Shown here: positions 25,934 to 39,300 of the stretch, one piece after another
How positions within the stretch are numbered: position 1 is the stretch's first letter
How the letters are laid out: every line of letters starts with the position of its first letter
Position numbers and translations under genes: made by a program
NCBI GenBank assembly: GCA_963921425.1
Contig: OY992832.1
Coordinates: forward strand, 2,852,001-2,916,000
Reading direction: 5' to 3'
Length of the DNA stretch: 64,000 nucleotides
Origin: Dryas octopetala
Taxonomy: Eukaryota > Streptophyta > Magnoliopsida > Rosales > Rosaceae
The notes under the pieces: generated by a model
The model's input: the letters and a program-made list of their open reading frames with translations, nothing else
Told to the model about the DNA's origin: nothing
Database searches by the model: none

Positions 25934-28900
25934 TCAGGATGATTGCCTCCAATCTTCACCAGCATAAAACGCGTCGTCCCCAAGCTCTTCCTCAATTCGA
26001 AGCAACTGCAAGAAACTTTGGCCCATCAGCTCCATTATACCAAGACATATGACTGCATATCTATATATATAATATATAGCTCTGAAAAATGTAGACCAGA
26101 GATGGTTGGACCTTTTTGGCAAACTGACTATATGGGTCATAATAGTCATGACTCTTGAGGTTTCTGTAGTCGATACTTCTTACTACTAAAATTCAACAGA
26201 TTCTTATAGTGTATGTGTCAGAAAGTGACAGTAAAGAATACAGGAATTTTGTTAGCAGATAAATACACTGCATTGTCTGAGACCAACTTGCCTCCTATTA
26301 ATACAGCTTGATATCAAGGGATGCTGTATCAGAAAATTAAGAAAATAAAAGCATGGAAACTAGTAAAAAAAGAAATTTTCACCCACGAGAGGAGAGGATT
26401 CACCATGAAAGACATGTTTTGAATTGTATGCAATGTAAGATATTTCCCCGAAGTTGTATTGGTTCCACCTTGCCCTTGGACAATACCAAGGCTTACTTGT
26501 TTTTATAACATAAGCTATGCGAAAGGAAACTATCATAAATCGAATATGCAAACAAAAAGTAATTCACATACTTCCATACAGAATTGCATCATAAGTGTCA
26601 ATACCAAGAACTTGTTAAACATAGGGATGATGCTAACAGAACTCATACCATTTCCTATAGACCTCTAAGATTTAGAAACACAAGGAAGAATTGTAGACAT
26701 AGTAAGTGAATATGAAAGTGGACCTGGTTATACTTAGCCAGCCGCTCGCCTCTGCAAGGAGCACCAGCTTTGATCTGACCTGTAGAGAGACCAACAGCTA
26801 AATCGGCTATGAAGGAATCTTCAGTTTCACCACATCTATGAGATGTCACCACTCCCCAGTGGGCATCCTTTGCCAGCTTCACCACTTCAATGGCCTCAGT
26901 CACTGTCCCAATCTGGTTGATCTGAATTTGAATCATAAATTCATCAGTTTCCTCAATCTTAGTCTCTCATTTTAAACAAAATAAAAAATAATTGTACTAT
27001 CAATATTAAAACCAGTTCCTTTTTTTTGGACTGAATTAAAACACAGTTCATTACAGTACAACAATAACAAATAACAGAACTAACACCTAGACAGAAAAAA
27101 ACACCCTCATATTTCATCCAAATATAAGCTAAATACCTTTACAAGAAGAGCATTACAAGTGGACTCCTCTATTGCTCTCTTAATACGTGTTGGATTTGAC
27201 ATTAACAAGTCATCTCCAACTACCTGCAAAACCATCCAGTCTTCGAATTAAAACATCTAGCCATATCTAGGGTGTAACGTACAAAGACTCCTAGGGGCAT
27301 CCAACAGACCAACTAACTATTTTTTACAGGCAAGATCCTAAATTTCTTAGCCACAATAATAGGCAAGCCTGCCAAATTATTTTTATAAGTTATTGGATGA
27401 AGAATATAACTATATGATATATCCTACAGAAAATGCAATTTAGGAAGGTAAATTAAGTAGTCACTAGCCTCTATATCTAGTTACTTTATTGATTAATACC
27501 CTCTCTGGTCAAAGCTAATTTCCAGCAAAGAATGCAAGGACGAGGACTGTAAATATGTCACCAACAAAAAAACACAAACAAACCTGACAGAGTCCAAGAC
27601 TAGAAAAACGCTTGGTGTGTTCCCAATCCTCCTTATCAAATGGATCTTCAATTGATACGATTGGGTACTCTAAGACCCCAAACACAGGGAAAAAGGGAAA
27701 AAGAGTTAAAGTCACAGTGAAACAACAAACACACAAATATTGAGAAACATATAAAGAAAAAATGATGTACCAATACAAAGTTCTTTATACATCTGAAGCA
27801 TATCTTCTCCCGACTTGAAATTTTGTCCTGACTTATTCGGTGTTTTGTTGTTCAGGTCATACTTTGTACCTGTATCATGGGGAAACAGAAAGCAAAATAC
27901 CAGCCATTAAAGCAAGCACTGTTATTGCACATGGGCACATCCGTGACAAACTGTAGCTGGACACAGATGCACTGACAGGCAATATTATCTAGGTAAAAGA
28001 AGTGTGTTTTACTTGTGCATTGAAAATTGTACAAAATAATAAAGTATACATGCATTCATGTTCTTTAAAAAAAAAAATCATTACTACACATTAGTCTTGG
28101 CTCTCCACCATGAATACATAAGATGTATTTATTTTCCCCATGTACTTATGTTACAGAAAGACCAAATATCAAGAAAGATCCATCACCTATGCAAAATTCA
28201 GTAGCAGCAACATCAATTGCTATTTTTATTTGCTCAGTATAACCTGTTCTACTGATAGCCTCTTTTACAAGATCCAGGCCTTCTTTAAAGCTGCCAACAG
28301 ATATAGAATATAATCAAATACAGGTATAACATATAACCTTTTACTAAATTGAACCTTTTCTTAAAGGCCAGAAAGCAACAACAGCACATTATAGTAGTTA
28401 AGCAGAAGTAAAATAATGTTCAAGTTATAAGAGCTTCTAAGATGGTTTTCCTTGGAAAATACTTTTCTTTCCTCTTGTAAGGCAGTTTGAGGGCGGTTCA
28501 CATTAGGTAAAGAAACTACCCGGCGCTACAGTCATACATATACTTGCCTGGAGAGGTTGGGAGTAAAACCACCATCTTCACCAACATTGCATCCATGTGC
28601 GCCATATTTTTCTGTAATAACAGCCTGCTCTTTTTATAAACAATAATAACAATCAATAATAATGGGACATGATGGCATCTCCTTGTTCACATCTCAGATA
28701 TTTTCAAGTCCATAGGAGCAAAAGCTGAACGTAATCTCAAAAGCTAAACAGCTCAGAAGAAAAAAATACCTTCAAGTGATGAAAGGTTTCAGATCCCATT
28801 TGCAATGCCTCCTCAAACCTGTTAGCTCCAATTGGGAGAATCATAATTTCCTGAACATTTCAAGCCAAGTTTAGAATCCATATAAATTAGGACATGCCAC

Positions 28901-30781
28901 AAATACTAGAAAGCTTACACCTTTAAAAAATATATATTATCATCTACAACACTAAGCAGCCTCAGCAGGCATAAAAACAATATATAGAATAGAGAAAGAG
29001 AACATTAAGCAGTGGTTGCTGAAACAATCACATTAATAGTGTCCTAAAAACTGAATGCCACTGTAGTTCGATGCCGAAAACCCAATGGTTTAAGCATTTT
29101 AAATTCTGACCAATACAAATACTCATAATAACAAATGGTCCAAATCTTGAAACCTCTCTCCTCCCATAAATCACAACCCAAAACAGAAAAATCTGCAAAG
29201 AACATTAAAGCTTACCAGAGCATACCTGAATAGCCAGATTATTCCCAGCATGCTTTCCTCCACTTATAACAGTGAAAGCAGGAACAGGCAGTGTCAGGTT
29301 GTTTTTTCCAGAGAGGTCGGCAATATGTTTGTACAGTGGAACCTAATGTTTATCTTTTCTCAGAAACTTTGAGGGGGAAACGTATACAATTTTTAGCAGT
29401 ATTTAGGAAATAATAATAGAAAATAGTCATGCCTCCTTTTGAGCAGCTCCAGCTTTGCAAGCAGCAATTGACACAGCTAATATGGCATTTACTCCAAGTT
29501 CACCCTGAAAGATGATTTCAGAAGAATCACAACACTTCTAAAGAAAAAAAAAGGAGATAGAAAGAAGCAACCTAAATAGTCTTTTTTTTTTACTACATAA
29601 GAGAAAACACACAACACATTGCGTATCCTTTGGCCAACAAGGAAATCATATACTCCAAAATCAACTAGACTCAGAAATTAATAGCAGCAAAATCAAGAAT
29701 AAGATTACAAATGCTTAAATTATTTTTTTTCAGAGTTCCAGCTATGCAGAATTTGGAAAAAAATTATGAGAGAGATGTAGGCTATACATGGTTTTCTATG
29801 CTAGACAAAGAGAATCATAGCATTCTACCAGACACCATACTAGATAACAGAAATGCAATTTTATGAAAGCACCAAAATGTGCTACTAACTAATACCGAAA
29901 TAGCGCATAGCAGAATCAGAAATTGGCTAAATCACATCAAGTCACACTGGAAAAACGAAAATAGTACCTTCTTTTCTGTTTTATCCAGGTCAATCATTGC
30001 CTGATCAATCTGTGACTGAAGCGTAGGATCCATGCCAATCAATGCTTGAGATATTTTCTCATTGACATTCTTAACAGCTCTAGTCACACCATTTCCAAGA
30101 TACAATCCCTTGTCCCCATCTCGCAATTCAACAGCCTCATACCTGGTTTTAAAAGTAAAATTTGCAATTCAACGGCTCAATTACATAAATAATTATTCTC
30201 AGAATCTTATAATTTCGAATGAGATGGAGTTCAAATATTATAGTCTACGAGAGGCAATATTACATGTACAGTAATATTCTCCGCAACACAATAAAAATTC
30301 AATCTTTAATCCTAAAAAGCATTCCACACGCAAAAATACAACAATTATAATTTATACACTTCAAGGTTTGTGACGTTTGTCTGCAAATTATTTAAAAAAA
30401 AATAGAATAATATAAAAAGAGAGAGAGCATGAAAGGGAAGCTTACATTCCACTAAGATCGGAACTAGGAGCTGAAGCACGAAACATGCCTTTGTTAGTGT
30501 AGAGGTCCACTTCAACAGTCGGAATTCCTCTGCTATCGAGGATCTGCCGAGCGTTAACCTTCGTTATCACTGAAGGAATCGCTTTCTTCATATGATTCGA
30601 CTGTGTTGTTCATTTCATAACAGCGACAAAATCAACACAAATAGAACAGGAACTCCATGTAAAAATCAAATAAAATTAATCTAGAAACTACAATTTCTCT
30701 CTTTTTTTTTAAATGTTCCTTCATTTTCCGAGGAACCAAACACAATCACACAGGAGAATGTGTGTGTGTGAGAGAGAGACT

Positions 30782-30812
<31 letters not shown>

Positions 30813-30920
30813 TACGATGAAGAGGACGGGATCGGGGGTCTTGGCCCTAACGGCGGCATTGACGGCGTCTTCAATTTTCCGAGAGAGCATGTGGTTATCC
30901 AAATACTCCTGCACCGACAT
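25934..30920 (-). CDS. ENO3: Cytosolic enolase 3 (ENO3 type)
   Basis: Thirteen exons: 30920-30816, 30600-30446, 30142-29968, 29504-29433, 29342-29226, 28850-28770, 28624-28548, 28290-28187, 27869-27771, 27669-27584, 27223-27137, 26921-26724, 26005-25934. They give 475 residues, the length I recall for Arabidopsis ENO3. Enolase converts 2-phosphoglycerate to phosphoenolpyruvate. The N-terminal extension ([20 protein letters not shown]) marks the ENO3 branch. Family motifs present are [19 protein letters not shown], the metal-ligand regions [15 protein letters not shown] and VVGDDL, the catalytic Lys in LLVKINQIGT and [11 protein letters not shown]. Two introns use GC donors: after exon 4 (GAG|GCATGA) and exon 7 (CAG|GCAAGT). 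ENO3 proteins are reported to have lost or reduced catalytic activity in Arabidopsis, so the metabolic role is uncertain. Confidence 0.95.
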
Positions 30921-31058
30921 TTTCTTCTTCTTCTTCTTCTTTTGAGAGAGAACTTGTTTGGTTGCTGGGAATGTGTTTTCAGATTTGAGCTCTCCACTGA
31001 GCACTAATTGATTCTAAATTTTACAGAGAGAGAGAGAGAGAGAGAGAAGCTAGGACTT

Positions 31059-31479
31059 TCTGAAGAGGGAAGACTGCGCGCCTAGGTTCGAATATTCTTG
31101 TGCTTCTTTACGCTCTGAGCCTTCAAAGCTCCGGTTCCGGGGTTTTACCGTGCAGTGAAGCGTGAACCGAGAGCAGAGTATCCGCTTTGCCCTTTGTCAA
31201 TGACTGTATGCAAATCTAACAAATTCTGTTATCTATCACTGCATCAGCAGAGTATAGCAAACGCATCGTTTTTTACTGTATGCAATGAAATTATTTTAAC
31301 GAAAACGACATTTCTGTAGTAAACATTAAATTATTTTAACTAAAAACATAGAAAATTACTTATCTGATTCATTTTATGAGTAAAACGGATCGATGAAAGT
31401 TAGAGTCAAGATTATAGTCAACCTCTGACGTTATAAATAATTGAATAGGTTGGTAACTTGGTAAGTTGGTCTGCATGAA
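31059..31479. repeat. First copy of a ~400-bp duplication upstream of ENO3
   Basis: Starts TCTGAAGAGGGAAGACTG and runs to about 31463 in close match with 31680-32083, with scattered substitutions and one 3-bp indel (ACTGTATGC versus ACTATGC). It then continues GTTGGTCTGCATGAA into the assembly gap. It forms part of the ENO3 promoter region. Confidence 0.9.
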
Positions 31480-31679
31480 NNNNNNNNNNNNNNNNNNNNN
31501 NNNNNNNNNNNNNNNNNNNNNNNNNNNNNNNNNNNNNNNNNNNNNNNNNNNNNNNNNNNNNNNNNNNNNNNNNNNNNNNNNNNNNNNNNNNNNNNNNNNN
31601 NNNNNNNNNNNNNNNNNNNNNNNNNNNNNNNNNNNNNNNNNNNNNNNNNNNNNNNNNNNNNNNNNNNNNNNNNNNNNNN
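31480..31679. other. Assembly gap (200 N)
   Basis: Exactly 200 N bases, a conventional placeholder size, lie between the two copies of the duplication. Nothing can be read here; a short open frame running into it is an artefact. Confidence 0.99.
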
Positions 31680-32084
31680 TCTGAAGAGGGAAGACTGCGC
31701 GCCTAGGTTCGAATATTCTTGTGCTTCTTTACGCTCTGAGCCTTCAAAGCTCCGGTTCCGGGGTTTTACCGTGCAGTGAAGCGTGAACCGAGAGCAGAGT
31801 ATCCGCTTTGCCCTTTGTCAATGACTATGCAAATCTAACAAATTCTGTTATCTACCATTGCATCAGCAGAGTATAGCAAGCGCATCGTTTTTTACTGTAT
31901 GCAATGAAATTATTTTAACGAAAACGACATTTTTGAAGTGAAGATTAAATTATTTTAACTAAAAACATAGAAAATTACTTATCTGATTCATTTTATGAGT
32001 AAAATGGATCGATGAAAGTTAAGAGTCAAGATTATAGTCAACCTCTGACGTTATAAATAATTGAATAGGTTGGTAACTTGGTAT
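31680..32084. repeat. Second copy of the ~400-bp duplication
   Basis: Begins at the first base after the gap with the same TCTGAAGAGGGAAGACTG and ends at TTGGTAACTTGGTAT. Its last eight bases (CTTGGTAT, 32077-32084) are the target duplication of the hAT-type element that follows. Confidence 0.9.
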
Positions 32085-34171
32085 TAGGGGTGTGTTTCGG
32101 CCGGATCGGATCGGAATTAGGGTGTTTCAATTTCAATCCAAAAAATTTTGGAATGGAATTTATGTTCTAATTTTCATTCCAAAAAATCGGAATTTCAACA
32201 TCTCATTCCGATTCGGAATTTTTGGATTTCTTGGAATTTTCGGAATTTTTTGGAATATAACATTTTCGAAACTTTCGGATAAACATTTGAAATTTTCGAA
32301 TAAAAAATCGAAATTTTCACATTTTCATAATATTTTTTAGAACATGTTCGGATTTTTTTTCATAATAGTTTGGTCTCCCAAAGCGCATCAACGAAACTCT
32401 CTGCGGACAAAATTCTACATTTTGTCGGTTCAACTCACTTGTTAGAAAAAAGCTTTCGTTGGCCACCTCAATCGGCTATTAGTTATTGTATCTTTTCACC
32501 GGCATCAAATTTTTAGGCGCGAACTAATTACGTTAATGTATGGTATATATTATGTATGTTATAAGATAAATAAAGGGCAAATTACACAAAAGTACCTCAA
32601 CTAACTACCCTATATCACTTGAGTACCCCAATTAAAAAAAGTTGCTCGTAGGTACCTCAATTACTGATTTTGCACATCCAGGTACCTCCGTCAACTTTTC
32701 CGTCAGGCCTGCCGTTATTTGTCTACGTGGCACACTAGAAACATGCCACGTGGATAACAAAAAAAAAATTTTAAAAAAAATTTTAAAAAATGAACTAATT
32801 ATTTAAAAAAAAATTAAAATATTAAAAACTCAAAAAAATAAAAAATAAAAACAATAAAAATGGAGCACTTGCAGCACCCCTCCCTCCGCCCTCCGCCTCC
32901 CACCTCTCCCCCGAGACCCACCCAACCCCAGCCACCCACCCCTCCGACCCCAGCCACCTTGCCGGCGACCCCAGCCACCACGCCGGCAAGGTGGCTGGGG
33001 TCGGAGGGGTGGGTGGCTGGGGTTGGGTGGGTCTCGGGGGAGGGGTGGGAGGCGGAGGGCGGAGGGAGGGGTGCTGCAAGTGCTCCATTTTTATTGTTTT
33101 TATTTTTTATTTTTTTGAGTTTTTAATATTTTAATTTGTTTTTTAATAATTAGTTCATTTTTTAAAATTTTTTTTTTTATTATTTTTTTTGTTATCCACG
33201 TGGCATGTTTCTAGTGTGCCACGTAGACAAATAACGGCAGGCCTGACGGAAAAGTTGACGGAGGTACCTGGATGTGCAAAATCAGTAATTAAGGTACCTA
33301 CGAGCAACTTTTTTTAATTGGGGTACTCAAGTGATATAGGGTGGTTAGTTGAGGTACTTTTGTGTAATTTGCCCATAAATAAATTATGTATGGTATATAT
33401 TATGTATGTTATAAGAGAAATAAATTATGTATGATATATATTGTGTATGTTTAATGTTATATATTATATATTATAACACACATAATATATAAGAGAAATA
33501 AATGTCACTATTAATGTATAATAGGCTTAATAGCACATATCTTAGAGGTGGATGATTAATCTTTGGACCTCATCCAACATTGTTAGAATAAATGTCACTA
33601 GTAGATACATGTTACTCATATATATATATATATATCATGTTTGAAATTTTGAATATAATAAGCTTAAATATTTAGTAATTAGTAATTACAATTGGTGGGA
33701 TATTCTAGTTGAAACAACTGTAGAATTGCCCCATATCTTCAATTCCCCTCCCTAATTAAAAAAAAATAGTAATTACATGTACGGAAAAATGTGGGTGTTT
33801 GTGTTACCAACTTACCATTTATGTTATTATGATACACATATATTTATAATGTACATATGTTTATATTAATAGTATTAGTCATCTTTTTAAAAATATTTGT
33901 TATATGTATCATACTAAATAAATGATAAAATATATAATATTAATATAAATATGAAATAAATTGGCATAATTTTGGAAATATCGGATTGGAATGCCTTCGG
34001 AACATTTCGAAATTTTTCGGATCGGAATCGGAATTTACATAAACAGTCCAATTCTAATCCAATTTTTTTCAGAATTTTCAGATTTCGGCATTTTCGGATT
34101 ATGAATAAAATTGAAAATTTTCGGATAGGAATCAGTTGGATTCGGATTTTTCAATCCAAATCACACCCTTA
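32085..34171. mobile_element. hAT-type non-autonomous element
   Basis: Short inverted ends TAGGGGTGTG and TAAGGGTGTG (inverted right end) are flanked by an identical 8-bp duplication, CTTGGTAT, at 32077-32084 and 34172-34179. Eight-bp duplications are typical of hAT elements. The interior is rich in CGGAAT/ATTCCG and AAATTTTC runs that partly mirror each other near both ends. No transposase coding sequence is seen. An 800-bp foldback element is nested inside it. Confidence 0.8.
32575..33374. mobile_element. 800-bp foldback element nested in the hAT element
   Basis: Two arms of about 385 bp are near-perfect inverted copies, from GGGCAAATTACACAAAAGTA at one end to its inverse at the other, around a short GC-rich centre at about 32960-32990. 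A 9-bp duplication, ATAAATAAA, flanks it (32566-32574 and 33375-33383), which suggests Mutator-like mobilisation. The long CCTCC-rich open frames on both strands are mirror images of one arm and not genes. A transcript would fold into one long hairpin. Confidence 0.85.
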
Positions 34172-34179
34172 CTTGGTAT

Positions 34180-34989
34180 GCGTGAAAAATCTTGCAGTTG
34201 AATAAGTCGAATTATAATCGATATCATAAGTATTTTTTGTCTAAAAAACTCCCATGAGCTATAAAAGTAATGATCTGTGTTTTAAGTTAAAATAGTATAG
34301 CCTCATAAAAATGTGATCACAAAAAACTTATATTTCTGTCTATTGCGAATGAAGAAGGTGAAAGAGGGAATATATTTATCTTCTACATTTTTTATTTTTT
34401 ACATTTGTTTTTCTTTTGTCTTGGTGAAATTAAGTCTAATATGACAAAAAATTTATATTTAAATCAAACAAGTTGTAATGATAAATTTGTTGACATTAAA
34501 ATTATAGTGACTATCAACCAAAAAGAGTTATAGTCACCAAAGTGGAATTAAGTCTGAATTGTATAGTATATTAACTTTTAATTTTAATCCAACTAGAAGA
34601 TATGCCATCTGCCTCTCTAATCCAAACGACATGTCGTTCATGTACAAACTGCTTGGTTGACACTTGACAGTAATAAATTGTTCGGTACATAGGAGGGCCC
34701 AAGGCCCAAAACACAAAAGACTAACTCAAAACCAAGTGGACACCAAGGTGGGGGCTTATTTTAGATTGAGAGACCCAGATTCAAAGACAGCCCAAACTAG
34801 TCAGCCCATCAGCTGCACTGTTTCTCTCCCTGTAAATCATGGATCAGCTCGCATAACCAATCTCTGATTATGAAGCATTAATTAAGCATTAATTAAGAAT
34901 TAATTAATCATTGCATACCAAATTTGCTAGATTTAATGACATTGGGCCTCCAAAGCCCAGATTAGACCACCTGTAGATATTTTTTTTTT
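34180..34989. other. Intergenic DNA between two elements
   Basis: AT-rich sequence with no recognised gene. It ends with a run of ten T that forms one side of the poly-T flank of the next element. Confidence 0.55.
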
Positions 34990-36202
34990 GAGAGCAGCTA
35001 TTTGTACACCTTTTTTTTCTTTTTGCACACACTTTTCTCTTACACACCTCCTATCATTTTTTAAAATATAAAACTTCTTTTTAACACACCTCTCTTATTA
35101 CCAAAATACCTCAAATCTCATTAATCTTACCAAATTTCTTTTACACACCCCACTCAATCTATTCAAACAATACACACTCACTTAACTCTTTCAGACAATA
35201 CACACCCCCACCCTCAACCTCACGACCACCCAATCCTAGCCAAGAACACGGGCCTGTATACCAACATCATCATCGGAGCCATCACCACCGCCGTCAACTC
35301 AGCTGTCGAAGTCGCAGTCAACTCATTATTGTCAATCTGTCGTTGGTGGTCTCACCACCTTACTACAACACCATAGCCATTGTTGTCAACTCATTGTTAT
35401 GCTTTAAGCTAAATTATTTTCAATTCATATGCAAACCTAGGGTTTTTTTATCAAATTTAAATTGGTTAATCCATCTCAAGACCTATTTTTTTCTGTTGAG
35501 ATAATTTGGAGTGCAGGTTTTCTGGGTTTCAAGATTGAAATTTCGGGTTTGAGTTATAGGGTTTCGCAGGTCGTTCGGCACTGATCTACCAAACATTTAT
35601 ATTTTGTTCGGTAGTAAGCTACCAAACATTTCGATTTCGTTCGGTACTAAGTTGTCAAACTTTTCAGTTCGTTCGATAGCTTATTGCCAAATGAAACTGA
35701 AAGGTTCGACAGCTTACTACCGAACGAAACCGAAATGTTCAGTAGACCAGTGTCAAACGATCTGCGAATCCAAAAATGAATAACCAGAAAATTCACTCTT
35801 GCATTCTAAAAAACCTCATTCCAAATCATCGCAAACAAACAAAAAATGTATTATGATTGATTAACTAATTGAAATTAGATAAGAAAGCATTAGATTTACA
35901 TTCAAATCCAAAATTTTTAGGTCAGTATGCATGGGCGGCAATGAAGGCGGGTTGATTGTGGGAGGTGGGTGTCGGCAATTTTGGGATGGAGGTGGGGTCA
36001 CGGGTGGGGTGTGTTTTGATTGTGGTTGGAGGTAAGGTTAAGGGTGAGGTGTGTAAGGAGAGTTTTTTTTTTTTTTTTTTTTTTTTCAAATAATGTGGGT
36101 TGTCTTTTAAGGTAATTTCTCTTTGTGTCAATTAAGTAATTTCACAAAATAAGTTAGTGGGGGTGTGTAAAAAAAAAAAAAAAGATGTGCAAATAGCAGC
36201 AC
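34990..36202. mobile_element. Short non-autonomous relative of the 7.2-kb MULE
   Basis: The ends GAGAGCAGCTATTTGTACACC and (inverted) GTGCTGCTATTTGCACA match the large element's termini. The stretch ACTAATTGAAATTAGATAAG and the segment after it match that element near 10750, and the right end (CAATTAAGTAATTTCACAAA) matches its inverted left end near 4070. Six TTCGG-type palindromes (35573-35758) remain while both genes are gone. It is flanked by runs of ten T, which hide the target duplication. CACCTGTAGAT occurs just outside on both sides (about 34968 and 36223). Confidence 0.85.
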
Positions 36203-36363
36203 TTTTTTTTTTGTTACATGATCACCTGTAGATTCGTTCCACACACTCTGATAAAACGTGGCTATATTGCAAACAAGTACAAAGGATCCTACTCAGTCAT
36301 ATATTTAGCACAAAAGTGCTAACAAATACCCATACACAAAGTTACAAATAGTATTAGCCCATC

Positions 36364-39300
36364 TTATGCTACCACAAAAGCACTAGACGAACCTGTAAAG
36401 TGGCGAATCGATCCCATGAATCTCTTCGAGGCACCAAAATGTCTTATTCTGTACACTCCGGGAGTTGCAGACTGAGGAATTCTCCATTCTATGGTTGCCT
36501 TACTTTTAGTACTGAGTTTGGCAGGTCTTGACCACTTAAACCGCAGGCAGAAATCATCATCATCATAAGCTGGAACCCAACTATCCTTTCCATGGAGAAT
36601 CTCCACAAGGGAAAATGTACCTTCTGTCATAAGGTCATTTCGAGGACAAGCCGACCAGAAGGTAACTGTCACCTTGTCGCCTCTTTTAAAGGTAGAATTC
36701 CGAGGAACATCAGAGCTGCAGTCCCCGAAAGAAACACCGCGAGGGGTTGCATCCATCACAACTGGTGTAAGTAAGCTTATTTGCTTATCGAGGAGATCTG
36801 GGGGTTGTGGACCTGGTTCTACAGGTTGGGCACTGATGAGAGCTCTAGCAAGCCTATTGAACTCCTGAATGTAGGCACTTAGCGTGTGTGGTCCATACAG
36901 AGTTGAGGCACCCTGGGAAGCATAATGTGTTAAAGGAAATGAATTACAATGATGAATTTAGATTTATATTCTAACATCCCTAAGACTAAAAGGTATAATC
37001 AAACATTTATTTATGAATTTTGATCCATAAAGCCACTACAGAAGTTATCAAAATAAAACTTGAAGAAAAAACAAAAGGTGAAATCAAGCCATTTACAGAG
37101 AGAGGCTGATGGACCATGACATGAATTATTTATTGACACCACACAGGTTCCCAGCCTAAAACCACTTCCTAGTTCCCACAAAGGAATAGCCAGTAGTCTA
37201 TTCTGGTTACTGAAGAAACTTTCTGAGAAATTATTAAGCTACCTATTTATAACATATTCCAGGTGTATCATCCCTGAAGTTATGTTTCTCCAAAAAACTG
37301 AACAATAAAAATCATCTCTGAAGTTAGGAAATAAAATAAGCTTACTAACAAGTTTCCTTGGAGTATGATTTATGACTAATTTTCCTGAAGAAATTTTCTA
37401 GATTGCTCTATGATAGAATGTATTAGTAAGTTATGGGTACAAGAAACTAAGAACTGACCTCATATCTCTGCACCTCATACTCTTCAAACGTAGTGACATA
37501 CTGTGAATAAGTATTAGTCAATCCAGCTATAACAACGTGGATATTTGCACCATGACCATCACTAGTCAGTACTGTCTTCACAGCATCACGAAGACGCCTA
37601 CCAGCCATTGTTGTAAATTCTGTTAGTAACAAAATCATCAAAAAAGTTAGGAGCCAAACAAATATGTTGATCGGTCTAAAAGAAAGAAGATAGATTTTAG
37701 CTGTATCTAGAAGCCATTTTATGAAGAAGAAAGAGAATATATTGGCTACTTCATTTGTAACATTTGGGGAAAGTGAATGAAAAATGTGGTGGAAAGTTAC
37801 TTCAACAACATGCTAATCATTCACCGAAGGAAGTTGTTCAGACATGAACCTTGGTTGAAAAGTTAAACATGCATTCTTAGAATTTATTTTATAAAATAAG
37901 GGAAGAAGAAAGCAGGCAAGATACTACCTCCAGGTACACTGAGAATAGCAAGCTGCCCTATCCGGAGGATCTGAATTGGCAGTATTGAAGGCTGCAAAAG
38001 CCATGGACAATGAGGCTTCCGTATAAGTTAAATCATTAATCTTATCAGAAAATATAATGATAGTCCAGAAGACATCTACCAACAATATTTTTGTTCCTCA
38101 AAGAAAAAACAACCCTCGTTGACAGAAACAAACTGGTAAAGGACCCTGATAACAAGTTCACAAATCAAATGGATGCAACCTCATGCCTATACAGTATATA
38201 TATTTTGGATCTACATTTGGCTATCAGATGATTTCACCTGAACGATCCCGAACTAATGCAACCGACTGCTATTTCCTATTGCTCAATGTAGCTCAGATGG
38301 ATCATGGAAGCGATCTACTTTGTGCATAATCAACATGAATGATGAATCAGATATGAATCTTTTATAAATCATGGACGTTAACAACTACATTCTAATATAA
38401 TAGATGAAGCTACACACTTGCATAGAGTTGGTTTAAATGAGATACAATATGATCCAACCGTTTTAGGAGTTCCATATTCTGTAACATCATAAAATATGTC
38501 CAGAAAAATTGCAACCTACCGCCCAATCATAAGGTTCCTTCATTTCACCAGTATCGAGCAGGATTGGCTTTGGATTCTGACAATCAACTTGTTCCTTGTC
38601 TGGTGTTTTAAGTACATTGCGCACCAACCTCCAGAAGGGATTTCCCTGACAACACAGTGACCATGCAAAATAGTCAGTCATTAATTAACATAAGAGCATA
38701 GAGCATGCACTACCTATGAAATATTTGCATTTACATGTTACCTGATCATCGCCTTGCTTGAAATCAAAAGCTCCAGGTCCATCAGTGGTCCCAGCAGCAA
38801 ATCCAAACCCCATTGCAGCAGGACATGTTTTGACTACCTCAGACCCTCCCCCCTGTTTGGGAAGTGTTACTTCAAGTTGAGAGAAGTCGATGTAAGTGTG
38901 GCGATAGTCAACCTTCCCCTTCAACTGTTCACATGCTTTGTTGAAAAGATCTACAGCTTTTCTGAGTTGCCTCTCACCAATAATACGTGTACTTTCAAAT
39001 TCATCTGGGTAACTGTCATGTTATGTACAAAATGCAATTGAGTATTCACGCAGGCATCATATATATACATGTCAACAACTAAAGAAATATAGTGCACAAA
39101 GGAACAAATACCCCGGTCCTCGGCCATAGCATAGCTCATTCTTTCCACCGCAGGTGCTGTGATTGAAATCACAAGGTAGCCCAGTATCTATACAGAAAGC
39201 TCCTAGCACATTTGGGCTTACATCACCACAATTCGATTGACAAAAGGCAGAAACAAATTGAGGCTTGTCAGCCTGCCTTAGTGCACCCCTGACACGTCTT

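Noticed and set aside
31466..31684. Open frame of 72 codons
   Set aside because: It consists almost wholly of N from the assembly gap.
32822..33126. Two almost identical Pro-rich 88-residue open frames on opposite strands
   Set aside because: They arise from the inverted arms of the foldback element; the same DNA is read twice.
34990..36202. Target duplication of the short MULE
   Set aside because: Both flanks are poly-T runs of ten, so a 9-bp duplication cannot be told from chance.
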